DNA of 51,991 nucleotides from Chloroflexota bacterium (GTDB lineage Bacteria > Chloroflexota > Anaerolineae > UBA7937 > B3-Chlor). This document shows, piece after piece, positions 9,270 through 16,592 of the stretch. The notes beneath the pieces were generated by a model. It ran no database searches, was not told the origin of the DNA, and saw nothing but the letters and a program-made list of their open reading frames with translations. The DNA is taken from the NCBI GenBank assembly GCA_030613785.1, contig JAUWLF010000019.1, positions 1-51,991 of the forward strand. Direction: 5' to 3'. Both the position numbers and the translations under genes were made by a program. Numbering within the stretch: the first letter of the stretch is position 1; the number at the start of each line of letters is the position of its first letter.

Positions 9270-9424
9270 CCGTGTCGCTCCCGTTTTGCGATCTTGTTCC
9301 ACTTGCTACGTAGTAGCTGCCCTCTGACTTGCTCCTCGACCATGGGTTGAGCCTCCGCCAACTCCATGGCACGGATCAGCAGCAGGGCCAACTGCTCCTT
9401 GGTGGGCCTCGGTTCCCCACTCAC
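9260..9424 (-). CDS. small hypothetical protein, 54 aa
   Basis: A short frame from a GTG at 9424, with GGGAAGG seven bases upstream, to a TGA that overlaps the start of the DUF362 gene by ten bases. The product is helical and charged (TKEQLALLLIRAMELAEAQ early, then KWNKIAKRERHGWL at the end), with no Cys or membrane segment. It is the first frame after a good promoter (9463-9491), which supports it. I recognise no family. Confidence 0.5.
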   Translation of the reverse strand: MSGEPRPTKEQLALLLIRAMELAEAQPMVEEQVRGQLLRSKWNKIAKRERHGWL

Positions 9425-9462
9425 GCTTCATCCTTCCCTACAGTTCGGAGTCGTCAGATTCT

Positions 9463-9491
9463 ATTCTACTTGAGGCCCCACCGCGGGTCAA
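9463..9491 (-). promoter_or_regulatory. sigma-70-like promoter for the DUF362-selD operon
   Basis: On the minus strand TTGACC (9491-9486) and TAGAAT (9468-9463) are separated by 17 bp. Transcription would begin about 30 bp before the 54-aa frame and run through DUF362, the epimerase, the DUF1858 protein and selD. Read by eye. Confidence 0.6.
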
Positions 9492-9572
9492 ACCTCAGTT
9501 GGCTGATGGGGCCATGCGGGTCCGATGATAGCCCAGCAGCCCTGCCGGTCCCACTAAGCCGCCAAGACGGGC

Positions 9573-9791
9573 CTACTTGGTGATAGTCAGGCGAAACTCC
9601 TCACCCTCCTCTTTGATCTCCACCTGGCAGCCCACGTTCTCGACGGCGCGCTTGACGTTGTCTCGCGACGTGGCTGTGTCCACCAAGACCTCAACAACGC
9701 CGCCGCTCTCCAGCTTCTGCAAAGCCTGCCGGCTCAGGATCACCGGCTGGGGACAAGAAAGCCCTCGTGCATCAACAACTTGATCACTCAT
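9573..9791 (-). CDS. TusA/SirA-like sulfurtransferase (sulfur or selenium carrier)
   Basis: A 72-residue TusA-family protein with the signature CPxP ([14 protein letters not shown]); the first Cys carries persulfide or perselenide. It is a little shorter than E. coli TusA, as usual for stand-alone copies. The ATG at 9791 has GGGAG six bases before it and is preferred to the TTG at 9797. It follows the YedE-type transporter gene by 32 bp; this transporter-TusA pairing is common and suggests passing imported sulfur or selenium to a cytosolic carrier. Confidence 0.9.
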   Translation of the reverse strand: MSDQVVDARGLSCPQPVILSRQALQKLESGGVVEVLVDTATSRDNVKRAVENVGCQVEIKEEGEEFRLTITK

Positions 9792-9823
9792 GGTCAACTC
9801 CCTTCCCTACAGGTTCACCCCTG

Positions 9824-10900
9824 TCAATCCATCCGCTGTCTCATCGTCAGCCCGATCACCACGCAGATGACCAAGCCTACAATGACCGCCGCTGGCCCCC
9901 AGGGACCAGGACCGGACGGAGAACTGGCCATGCCAAAGTTGTGGGAGAAGCCTGCTCCAACTATCATGCCGATCACGAATACGCCAGCGTCCGCATCCCC
10001 CTCGCCGGCCATGAAGAGTTGCCGCCCAGGACAACCACCAGCCAGGGCAAAGGCTAGGCCCGCTAGCATCATCCCTGCGAAGTTCCACAGGTGGTTGTCA
10101 TGAGCCACGGGCTGACCAACGAAGCCTAGGTTGAACTGGCCCAGGGCCAAGTTGGTCACCAAGGAGGCCCCGGCAATAGCCACGATGCCCCAGAATAGGT
10201 GGGGATCCCGAATCAGCATCAAGTCCCTGAGAGCGCCCATCGTACACAGACGGGTACGCTGACCCAGGAAGCCGATGCCCATCCCCACGCCCAGTGAGAT
10301 GGCAAGCGGAGCGTACATCGAACCCGGTCCTTCTGCGCTGAGAAAGATGGGCCCATTCTCCGTAAACCTGGGCTGAAAGATCGCCAGGACCAGCAGCACA
10401 ATCATGATCAGAGGCAGTACCCAGCCCACGGCGGCGTAGGTCTTGTAGGTCCGTCCAAGACTGTAACCCAGCCTCATGAAGACGACGCCGACCCCGATGC
10501 CAGCGGCCAGGCCTAAGATGCCGACCACGGCATTGAGGTCACCGCCAGCGAGGCGCAGTAGCGCTCGCCAGGGACAACCCAGGAACACCAGCGCTCCAAC
10601 CATAGCGAAGAAGCCCAGCACGAAACGCACAATAGGTGCTGAGCCCACTCTGGGCTTGAACTCTCGAAAAGCGTAGGCCGCTATCAACGCTCCGAAAACG
10701 AAGCCCATGATCTCCGGACGCAGGTACTGCACGACAGCGGCCCGGTGCAGCCCCAAGGCACCAGCTATGTCCCGCTCGAAGCAGGCCACGCAGATACCCA
10801 TGTTGCCTGGGTTTCCCCAATTCTGCAAGAGGGACGCAAAGACCCCCACGAACAACCCGGCACTCACTAAGCTCCAAGGGGAGGACCAGAACTTCTTCAT
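9824..10900 (-). CDS. yedE: YeeE/YedE family membrane transporter (YedE-type, selenium or sulfur)
   Basis: A 358-residue polytopic membrane protein of the YeeE/YedE (DUF395) family, with about nine or ten hydrophobic segments. Family signatures are seen: CVACFERDIAG early, FLGCPWRALLRLAGGD, RTRLCTMGALRDL and GGCPGRQLFMAGEGD late; the conserved Cys residues are thought to relay thiosulfate-type or selenium species. The frame is open upstream to 11044 but that part reads through a terminator. The ATG at 10900 begins MKKFWSSPW and has AAGGAAGG upstream, so it is the likely start. Genes next to selD, yedF and DUF3343 favour the selenium-linked YedE branch; this is inference. Confidence 0.87.
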   Translation of the reverse strand: MKKFWSSPWSLVSAGLFVGVFASLLQNWGNPGNMGICVACFERDIAGALGLHRAAVVQYLRPEIMGFVFGALIAAYAFREFKPRVGSAPIVRFVLGFFAMVGALVFLGCPWRALLRLAGGDLNAVVGILGLAAGIGVGVVFMRLGYSLGRTYKTYAAVGWVLPLIMIVLLVLAIFQPRFTENGPIFLSAEGPGSMYAPLAISLGVGMGIGFLGQRTRLCTMGALRDLMLIRDPHLFWGIVAIAGASLVTNLALGQFNLGFVGQPVAHDNHLWNFAGMMLAGLAFALAGGCPGRQLFMAGEGDADAGVFVIGMIVGAGFSHNFGMASSPSGPGPWGPAAVIVGLVICVVIGLTMRQRMD

Positions 10901-10956
10901 CGTCCTTCCTTTCTCCCTCATCGTGATCTTCCTAATGGTCTCCTCACCTTCCAAGC

Positions 10957-10990
10957 TCACGGGGTCCGATCCATCATGATCACCCCCTTT
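10957..10990 (-). other. near-perfect extended Shine-Dalgarno and hexapeptide frame in the yedE leader
   Basis: Minus-strand AAAGGGGGTGATC (10990-10978) matches 11 of the 12 bases of the full anti-16S sequence AAGGAGGTGATC. It is followed at once by ATG ATG and a six-codon frame (MMDRTP) ending at 10957. It lies just after the intrinsic terminator and before yedE. A leader peptide is possible; chance cannot be excluded. Confidence 0.35.
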
Positions 10991-11010
10991 CCTCTCGTTC
11001 CCAGAGAACG

Positions 11011-11054
11011 AAAAAGGCCCCCACCACCCAGCGACAATGCACATGGTGAGGGCC
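11011..11054 (-). terminator. intrinsic terminator upstream of yedE
   Basis: On the minus strand GGCCCTCACCA (11054-11044) pairs with TGGTGGGGGCC (11026-11016), eleven pairs with one G-U and a 17-base loop, followed directly by TTTTT. It lies between the DUF3343 gene and yedE, both on the minus strand. It either ends the upstream operon or acts as an attenuator for yedE-tusA. Confidence 0.8.
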
Positions 11055-11100
11055 CCTCAAGGACAAGAGGTCATCGAGACGCGCTAATAGTGACCCTCTA

Positions 11101-11183
11101 CCATCCACTTCGGCTGGACGGTGTGTAGTTTCAGCGAGACAAGTCTCAAGACCTTAAGACGCCCCCCGGCGCCGTTTCAGGTC
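11101..11183 (-). promoter_or_regulatory. hairpin-rich leader candidate before the yedE terminator
   Basis: Three inverted repeats lie in a row in the 348 bp gap between the DUF3343 gene and yedE: GACCT/AGGTC with an inner CGCC/GGCG (11150-11183), GAGAC/GTCTC with a two-base loop (11136-11147), and CCATCCA/TGGACGG (11101-11121). The intrinsic terminator at 11011-11054 comes next. Hairpins followed by a terminator upstream of a transporter gene suggest a riboswitch or other attenuator; I match it to no known class. The rest of the gap (11184-11248) shows nothing clear. Confidence 0.4.
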
Positions 11184-11248
11184 ATTCAATCCATTCGCTG
11201 CAATAGACCGAATAGCATGTAGTAATGATGCTTCATTCTTCCCCCCGC

Positions 11249-11476
11249 TCACAGGGCACTGATTTGCTCAAACTCAACCCGTGCCGTGTCGAGAATCGAA
11301 CGCACTTTGTCAATATCTGCCGACTCGCACCTCAGGCAGACCCCACAGTCGGAACTGAGATGGCGAGGCACCGGGATAAGCTTCACCTTCAGACCCTGCT
11401 GTTTCGCCAACTTCTCAGTCCGTATGGCTCCACTGGTCGAATAGAAGAGAACGACGCTGTAGTCCAAGTCGCCCAC
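11249..11476 (-). CDS. DUF3343 protein (putative Se/S carrier-like)
   Basis: A 75-residue DUF3343 protein: VVLFYSTSGAIRTEKL, then LIPVPRHLSSDCGVCLRCE with the conserved SSDCG. The family is regularly found with selD, yedF and NifS-like genes and is annotated as a putative selenium or sulfur carrier; the conserved Cys is the likely binding site. The GTG at 11476 follows GGAGGG. It begins nine bases after the yedF stop, so it is cotranscribed with yedF and the desulfurase-type gene. Confidence 0.88.
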   Translation of the reverse strand: MGDLDYSVVLFYSTSGAIRTEKLAKQQGLKVKLIPVPRHLSSDCGVCLRCESADIDKVRSILDTARVEFEQISAL

Positions 11477-11485
11477 ACCACCCTC

Positions 11486-12082
11486 CTACAAGGCAACTAC
11501 CTTTCCTGCTCCCAGCAGGGTCTCGGCGATAGTGTACATGTTGGAAATCTCCCCGATGGCCACCTTCTCCTTCAATCCGAAGTGCCCCAAGCAGGTGCCA
11601 CACGCCAGTATCTCTACCCCTCTCTGTTCAAGGAACTGCAAATCCTCCAGAACGAGTGAATCCTCCACGGTCAGCTTGACTCCAGCGTTGACGAAGACAA
11701 TCGTGTCGGGCAACGGTTCCACCTCGTTGAGGGTGTAGAGGAAGGAGCGTATCAAGATCCCTCCCAATTCGTCATCTCCTCGTCCCATGCCGTCACTCGG
11801 GATGAATACCACCGTGCGACCGACACGCCCTTCTGTCGGCGGAGCTGGGGCAGTGGTTTGCTCTGACAAAGCGCCCGCCTTGGTCAGGTGCAGGTAGATG
11901 CCAGCATCCTTCTCCTCGACCTCGACAGCATACCCTTCCTTGCCCGCCATGCGCGAAACGTTCATCTTGGCGGTATCATTGTCCACAATGGTCATGACCG
12001 TCTCAGCCTCCGCCATGGCCTTTTTCGTCTGGATCACCGGTTGAGGGCACGCCAGGCCCCGGCAATCAACTAACTTCGTCAT
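11486..12082 (-). CDS. yedF: selenium metabolism protein YedF (TusA-DsrE fusion)
   Basis: A 198-residue two-domain protein. Residues 1-70 form a TusA domain with CPQP (GLACPQPVIQTKKAM). After a Pro-rich linker comes a DsrE/F-like domain (residues ~90-198) with FIPSDGMGRGDDELG and LACGTCLGHFGL. This is the layout of YedF, a marker of selenium-using bacteria with a presumed selenium-carrier role. Start ATG at 12082 has GGAGG six bases upstream. It lies 23 bp after the aminotransferase-V gene and 9 bp before DUF3343. Confidence 0.92.
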   Translation of the reverse strand: MTKLVDCRGLACPQPVIQTKKAMAEAETVMTIVDNDTAKMNVSRMAGKEGYAVEVEEKDAGIYLHLTKAGALSEQTTAPAPPTEGRVGRTVVFIPSDGMGRGDDELGGILIRSFLYTLNEVEPLPDTIVFVNAGVKLTVEDSLVLEDLQFLEQRGVEILACGTCLGHFGLKEKVAIGEISNMYTIAETLLGAGKVVAL

Positions 12083-12105
12083 TCAAGACCTCCATTCTAC
12101 AAGGA

Positions 12106-13290
12106 CTACTTCGGATCACTTCGCCAGTCCCCGCCGCACTCCACAGTTGCGATCTCCCTCACCGCGGTCAAAGCGACGTCTACCTCCTCGACGGTATTGA
12201 ACAAACTCAAGCCAAACCGCACCGTCCCCACAGGGAATGTGCCTATGGTCCGATGGGCGGCTGGCGAGCAGTGTAGGCCGACGCGACTCATTATTCCATA
12301 CCTCTCGTCCAGCATCGGCGCCACCTCTGAGGGAGCAACTCGTTCTACGTTGAAGGACACAGCGGCCGTCTGCATCTCGGCATCGTGGCCCCCGTAGACG
12401 ACCACACCTGGTATCTCCAGCAGACCAGCGATCAGCCGCTTGGTCAACTCCACCTCGTGGACACGGATCTCCTCCACACCCCGCTCCAGCACGAACCTCA
12501 CGCCCGCTCCTAGACCGGCCAGGCCCACAGTGTTCGGTGTTCCGCTCTCGCACATATCCGGCAGAAACCTTGGCTGCTGTTCTCGTTCGGACCGGCTGCC
12601 CGTACCCCCCTGTTTGAGCGGTTGTATGTCACCCACCCCGACTCGTTCGCCAATGCACAGGCCGCCAGTCCCCTGCGGTCCGAAGAGCGCCTTGTGCCCG
12701 GTGAAAGCCAGCAAGTCTATCTGCATCCCCTTCATGTCCAGAGGATGCGCCCCAGCGGTCTGCGCGGCGTCAACCAGCAAGAGAAGGTCGTGGTTTCTGG
12801 CGATCGCCCCTGCCTCGGCCACGGGAAGGAAACTCCCTACCACATTGGAGGCGTGATTGAGGGCGATCATCCTGGTGTCGGGTCTGATCGCGGCCTCCAG
12901 GTCAGCAGAATCCAGGAAGCCTTCAGACGAACACGGCACGACTGCTATCTCCACGACTCCCTCTTCCTCCATCGCACGAAGCGGTCTCATCACGGAGTTG
13001 TGCTCCATGCTGCTGGTGACCACGTGGTCCCCGGGGCGCAACATGCCGCGTAGAGCCAGATTCAAGGCCTCCGTGGCATTCGAGCCAAATACGATGCGCA
13101 GGGGATCGTCCACATTGAAAAGTCGAGCCAACGCGTCACGGGTCTCGTAGATGATCCGGCCAGCCTCGATGGACCGCCGGTGAGCCGAACGCCCTGGATT
13201 GGCGCCCACTTCTGTCATGAAATGAGCCATAGCTTCCGTGACCGCCGCCGGCTTGGGCCAGGAAGTGGCCGCGTTGTCGAAATAGATCAT
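12106..13290 (-). CDS. aminotransferase class V: cysteine desulfurase/selenocysteine lyase family
   Basis: A 394-residue PLP enzyme starting MIYFDNAATSWPKP. It has the PLP-binding segments SSMEHNSVMRPL, LLVDAAQTAG and the Schiff-base Lys in LLAFTGHKALFGPQGTGG. The Cys loop is RVGLHCSPAAHRTIG; this Cys takes sulfur or selenium from cysteine or selenocysteine. The sequence matches the NifS-like family typically found with yedF and DUF3343, where release of selenium for SelD is the assumed role. ATG at 13290 follows GAGGTGG and is preferred to the GTG at 13299. First gene of the yedF-DUF3343 operon. Confidence 0.9.
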   Translation of the reverse strand: MIYFDNAATSWPKPAAVTEAMAHFMTEVGANPGRSAHRRSIEAGRIIYETRDALARLFNVDDPLRIVFGSNATEALNLALRGMLRPGDHVVTSSMEHNSVMRPLRAMEEEGVVEIAVVPCSSEGFLDSADLEAAIRPDTRMIALNHASNVVGSFLPVAEAGAIARNHDLLLLVDAAQTAGAHPLDMKGMQIDLLAFTGHKALFGPQGTGGLCIGERVGVGDIQPLKQGGTGSRSEREQQPRFLPDMCESGTPNTVGLAGLGAGVRFVLERGVEEIRVHEVELTKRLIAGLLEIPGVVVYGGHDAEMQTAAVSFNVERVAPSEVAPMLDERYGIMSRVGLHCSPAAHRTIGTFPVGTVRFGLSLFNTVEEVDVALTAVREIATVECGGDWRSDPK

Positions 13291-13475
13291 GTGTACCACC
13301 TCAGGAAGGATGAGCTAGAGGAATTCGGCCCTCCACCTCCTTCAATTGCGACGCAGTCTTCGTGCAGGATCCCGCAACTCAAGGAGAGAAAGAACCAGGG
13401 GAAAACCTAGGAGATCAATAGCCCAGGTCGGTCTCGGCTTGAGGGAGCAGGTTCCCAGAAGCTGCAAGGTATGCT

Positions 13476-13530
13476 GAGCGAAGCCTGATGCAGCCCGTGC
13501 ATCGTGCCGGGGTCCGGCTTCAGCCCGCTC
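13476..13530 (-). promoter_or_regulatory. two-level stem-loop upstream of the desulfurase operon
   Basis: In the 384 bp gap before the aminotransferase-V gene the minus strand can form GAGC(+5)GAAGCC against GGCTTCGCTC (13530-13516 with 13485-13476), enclosing GATGC/GCATC (13503-13499 with 13491-13487). It is a candidate structured 5' leader or mRNA element about 190 bases before the start codon. Nothing else convincing was seen in 13291-13674. Confidence 0.3.
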
Positions 13531-13674
13531 AAGTGAATGGCATGAAGTGGTATCGATTCCAGTGCATCAACCCTGCTCACCTCCTTCCCCGACCGGATGT
13601 ACGGTGCCCTTCAAGTTCAAGAGCATCCGGGGCAAGCCATACTCTGCCTCCAGACCGCTCTCAAGCCAGGCTCG

Positions 13675-14517
13675 TCAGGATCCCTCCCTCACGAGTTGTC
13701 GGGGCTCGGTGCCTCGACTTTGGCCCACCGTACTGTCAAGGCCACATTGTGCTCGACCGTCGCCGGTCAGCAAGTCGCGTAGCGACCTACCCAGCATGTC
13801 ATCCACCAGGGCAGGAATCTCGGACCGTTCCTCCGGTGGAACATCTTGTTTCAATCTGTCGACGAGTTCTAGGTAGTGGCCCACGGCTCCCAAACGATCA
13901 CCCAGAGCCAGCAGCGAGTCAGTAACTCCTCTATGTCCCGGCTCCGAGTAATACTCTTTCCTGATCGCAAGCCTGTAGAACTCCAAGGCCTTTTCAGGCC
14001 ACCCATGATCCTCGTACGAACGTGCCACCCCGAGTACGGCCTTCACATACATCTGCCTCATCCTCAGTCTGGTAGGCTCGCACCATTCTGAGGCCCAGCC
14101 TTCTAGATAATCTCCCTCATAGAGCTGAAGAGCGCCGCGATACAGTTGCTCGGCCTTCGTGTCCCTCTCCCCGCTGGATTCCTTCACAAGAGCTTGGAAC
14201 TCGGAGACGTCGTACCTCCACGAGGCGACATCGCGAATCCGATAGATGTCGTCCTCCCAGAGAATGGCATCCTTGCCCAAGGCCTTCCGACAGCGATAGA
14301 GCGTGGTGTGAAACAACCCATCTGCATCGCCCTCGTCGCTTTCGGGGAACAGGCTGGCGACCATTCGATCCTTCGTCAGTCCTGCCGGATGATCAATCAG
14401 GAGAAAGAACAGTTCCTGGGCCCGCCTGCTGCCCCACGCTTTCTTCGATATGCTGAGGGATTCAATCCAGACTCGGGGGTGACCGAGCGCCTTGGCTCTC
14501 CGACCTACAGGCTGCAC
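13675..14517 (-). CDS. SARP-type regulator with winged helix and BTAD domain
   Basis: A 280-residue transcriptional regulator. Residues ~1-90 resemble an OmpR-like winged helix (WGSRRAQELFFLLIDHPAGLTKDRMVASLFPE, in parts of the family pattern). Residues ~105-255 are a bacterial transcriptional activation domain of TPR-like helices (VSEFQALV, YEGDYLEGW, RLRMRQMY, YRLAIRKEYYSE). Many relatives carry a large NB-ARC or MalT-like ATPase in front; this one is stand-alone, because an in-frame TAG lies two codons before the GTG start and GGAGG precedes it. Divergent from the flavin-reductase-like gene, with a promoter for each and a palindrome between, so it may control that gene. Confidence 0.8.
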   Translation of the reverse strand: MQPVGRRAKALGHPRVWIESLSISKKAWGSRRAQELFFLLIDHPAGLTKDRMVASLFPESDEGDADGLFHTTLYRCRKALGKDAILWEDDIYRIRDVASWRYDVSEFQALVKESSGERDTKAEQLYRGALQLYEGDYLEGWASEWCEPTRLRMRQMYVKAVLGVARSYEDHGWPEKALEFYRLAIRKEYYSEPGHRGVTDSLLALGDRLGAVGHYLELVDRLKQDVPPEERSEIPALVDDMLGRSLRDLLTGDGRAQCGLDSTVGQSRGTEPRQLVREGS

Positions 14518-14616
14518 GCCCTACCTCCGTTGCTCCTCATTCAGTCCGCAAAGGAATCTGTGGCCCAGCACACACACCAGTTCATCTTGTGCGATGATCT
14601 CTTCAACTCCACCCAG

Positions 14617-14645
14617 ATTATGGCACGCTCTCTCCACCTTGTCAA
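14617..14645 (-). promoter_or_regulatory. strong sigma-70-like promoter for the BTAD regulator
   Basis: Minus-strand TTGACA (14645-14640), 17 bp, CATAAT (14622-14617). The -35 is perfect and the -10 differs at one base. The leader to the GTG start would be about 90 bases. Confidence 0.7.
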
Positions 14646-14684
14646 GCGGCTGCTACCACATCTTGGGGTAGTGTCAACAACGAG

Positions 14685-14698
14685 TACAACATGTTGTA
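14685..14698. promoter_or_regulatory. 14-bp perfect palindrome, candidate operator
   Basis: TACAACATGTTGTA reads the same on both strands. It lies in the divergent region, 39 bp upstream of the regulator's -35 and 77 bp upstream of the -35 of the flavin-reductase-like gene, where a dimeric regulator could affect both. Confidence 0.5.
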
Positions 14699-14775
14699 GC
14701 TTGGAAGGCTGGGACGCGATGCAACCAGCCTCTCCATGCTAGGGGCCGGAGCCACCAACGGGTCGCGCCTTCCAC

Positions 14776-14804
14776 TTGCCACACGAACGGCGGGATGATA
14801 CAAT
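14776..14804 (+). promoter_or_regulatory. sigma-70-like promoter for the flavin-reductase-like gene
   Basis: TTGCCA (14776-14781), 17 bp, TACAAT (14799-14804). It is placed 41 bp before the GTG start at 14846, a normal leader length. Confidence 0.65.
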
Positions 14805-14845
14805 GCGTTCATCTGCCAATACAGTGACAAAAGAAAGGAGTTCAA

Positions 14846-15403
14846 GTGGCGAAGAAAAGCAAGAGACCTTCCACGTACTTGTATCCAGCGCCCGTGATTC
14901 TGGTCACGTGTGGGATCGAGAAGCCCAACATCATTACGTTGGCCTGGGTGGGCACAGTCAGCTCGGACCCTCCAACGGTTGGCGTTGGGGTACGTCCCGA
15001 GCGCTACTCTCACAGTCTGATGCAAGAAACCGGGGAGTTCGTCATCAACATCCCCGGGGAAAACCTGCTAGAAGCGACCGATCAGTGTGGTCAGGTCTCA
15101 GGAAGGGATGTTGACAAGTTCGCCGCCTTCGGCCTCACAGCCGAGCCAGCCTCGGTATTGAAAACACCGCTCATCGCCGAATGCCACGTGAGCATGGAAT
15201 GTAAAGTTGTGGACACCATACCCCTTGGCGCTCACGACCTCTTCTTAGGAGAAGTCGTGGCTGTACACGTCGACGAGGCGGTTCTGGAAGAATCTGGGCG
15301 TCGCATAGACTACGGCAAGGCCAAGCCCTTTGTCCTGACCTTCGGGGAGTACAGGAGCTTGGGGGAAGCTATTGGCACCTACGGCTTCTCGGTCAAGAAG
15401 TAA
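14846..15403 (+). CDS. flavin reductase-like, FMN-binding split-barrel protein
   Basis: A 185-residue protein of the flavin reductase (RutF/DIM6-like) family. Typical stretches are PAPVILVTC, NIITLAWVGTVSSDPP, VGVGVRPERYSHSLMQETGEFVINIP and LFLGEVVAVHVDE. The family binds FMN and uses NAD(P)H to reduce flavins, or acts as a flavoredoxin in anaerobes. GTG start at 14846 with AAAGGAG five bases upstream. Ends eight bases from the convergent cyclase gene. Likely controlled by the divergent BTAD regulator (inference). Confidence 0.87.
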   Translation: MAKKSKRPSTYLYPAPVILVTCGIEKPNIITLAWVGTVSSDPPTVGVGVRPERYSHSLMQETGEFVINIPGENLLEATDQCGQVSGRDVDKFAAFGLTAEPASVLKTPLIAECHVSMECKVVDTIPLGAHDLFLGEVVAVHVDEAVLEESGRRIDYGKAKPFVLTFGEYRSLGEAIGTYGFSVKK

Positions 15404-15411
15404 GCCACACC

Positions 15412-16536
15412 CTACTGGGCGTTTTCAGCCCTTAGCGACACGGCTTCGTAGACTTCCGCTTGCTCGGCTCGTCTCTTGATACTCAGCCGACCGAGCGGTT
15501 TGGCATCCACGAAATCCTTGACCTGCTCGTAGGTCGCAAGGCTCAAGAGAATCTGCTGTGGCTTGGCCTGCTCCTGTAGCCGAAAAGCGACATTCACAGC
15601 GTCGCCCAAGGCTGTGTAGTTCATCAAGACCTCACTGCCTACATTTCCCACGACTACTTCACCGGTATCGATGCCAAAGCCAAAATGCAGCCTCGGCTCG
15701 ATGTGATGGCTCTCAAGGCTCTCTCGAACGCGAAAGGCGGTCTTGACCGCGCGAAAGGCGTGGTCGGGTTGCTCCAGGGGAGCGTTGTACAGCGCCATCA
15801 CCGCATCACCCATGAACTTGTCCAACACACCGCCTTCAGCAAGAATCACCTCCGTTGCCAAGGTGAGATAGCTGTTCACCACCTCGATCAATCTCTCTGG
15901 TGCCATCCGCTCCGCCAGCGCCGTAAACCTTCGCAGATCACCGAAGAGCACAGTCACTTCCCGTCTCACACCACCCAGGTTAGCGCGCGAAGGATCATCA
16001 ATGAGATAGCGGGCTACAGTTGGTGGGAGGTACCTCTCAAACAGTTGTCGAGTCTTCTCCTCCAGCTCCTCTATCCGTTCGTAGCTGACCTTAAGCTCCC
16101 CGTATCTGGCCTGGAGTTCATCGTGGGCCGCAGCCAGCTCCTCCCGGAGACGCTTCCGCTCTTGACGCAGGTGACTCCTTTCCAGGACTCTCTCCAGCCT
16201 GATAAACGCTTCCTTGTAGTCCAGGGGCTTGATCAGGTAATCGTCAGCACCGGCGGTCAGAGCCTCGACTGCCATCTCCTCCGAACCGAAAGCAGTCACC
16301 ATTACCACCGCGAGCAAAGGATCCAGATCTCTGATCTGTTTCAAGGCCGTGATGCCATCCAGATCAGGCATCATGATGTCCAGGAGAACGAGGTCGGGCT
16401 TGTGCCGACTGATAGCCGCCAGAGCGTCCCGGCCATCCTTGGCGGTGACGACGGCGTAGCCCTGCCTCTCCAGCAGTTGCCTCGTTACCTCCCGAAAGGC
16501 ATCGTTGTCGTCAGCTAGCACTATGCTCGCGCTCAT
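15412..16536 (-). CDS. response regulator with class III adenylate cyclase output
   Basis: A 374-residue protein. Residues 1-120 form a receiver domain with the acidic pair D9/D10, phosphoacceptor D53 (LVLLDIMMPD), TAFG and a K in LIKPLD. A coiled coil follows (~120-165, LREELAAAHDELQARYGELKVSYERIEELE in parts). Residues ~190-365 are a class III cyclase: VTVLFGDLRRFT and KFMGDAVMALYN give the two metal-binding Asp, DKFMGD the Lys, and YTALGDAVNVAFRLQ the Asp plus Asn/Arg expected for adenine specificity and transition-state binding. A phosphorelay-controlled cAMP synthase in the cytosol is expected. GAGG lies about eight bases before the ATG. No histidine kinase gene is adjacent. Confidence 0.9.
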   Translation of the reverse strand: MSASIVLADDNDAFREVTRQLLERQGYAVVTAKDGRDALAAISRHKPDLVLLDIMMPDLDGITALKQIRDLDPLLAVVMVTAFGSEEMAVEALTAGADDYLIKPLDYKEAFIRLERVLERSHLRQERKRLREELAAAHDELQARYGELKVSYERIEELEEKTRQLFERYLPPTVARYLIDDPSRANLGGVRREVTVLFGDLRRFTALAERMAPERLIEVVNSYLTLATEVILAEGGVLDKFMGDAVMALYNAPLEQPDHAFRAVKTAFRVRESLESHHIEPRLHFGFGIDTGEVVVGNVGSEVLMNYTALGDAVNVAFRLQEQAKPQQILLSLATYEQVKDFVDAKPLGRLSIKRRAEQAEVYEAVSLRAENAQ

Positions 16537-16592
16537 CCGTTTTCCTCAACTCTCGTGCGCACGAAGACCATGCGCACACGGACGTGAGAGGC

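Noticed and set aside
13380-13560. Possible tRNA-Sec in the gap upstream of the desulfurase gene
   Set aside because: No acceptor stem pairing, no TCA anticodon loop and no TTCGA-type T-loop could be found.
14146-14742. 198-codon plus frame opposite the BTAD regulator
   Set aside because: Antisense to the BTAD and winged-helix motifs and reads through both promoters.
15685-16518. 277-codon plus-strand frame opposite the cyclase gene
   Set aside because: Antisense to recognised receiver and cyclase motifs.
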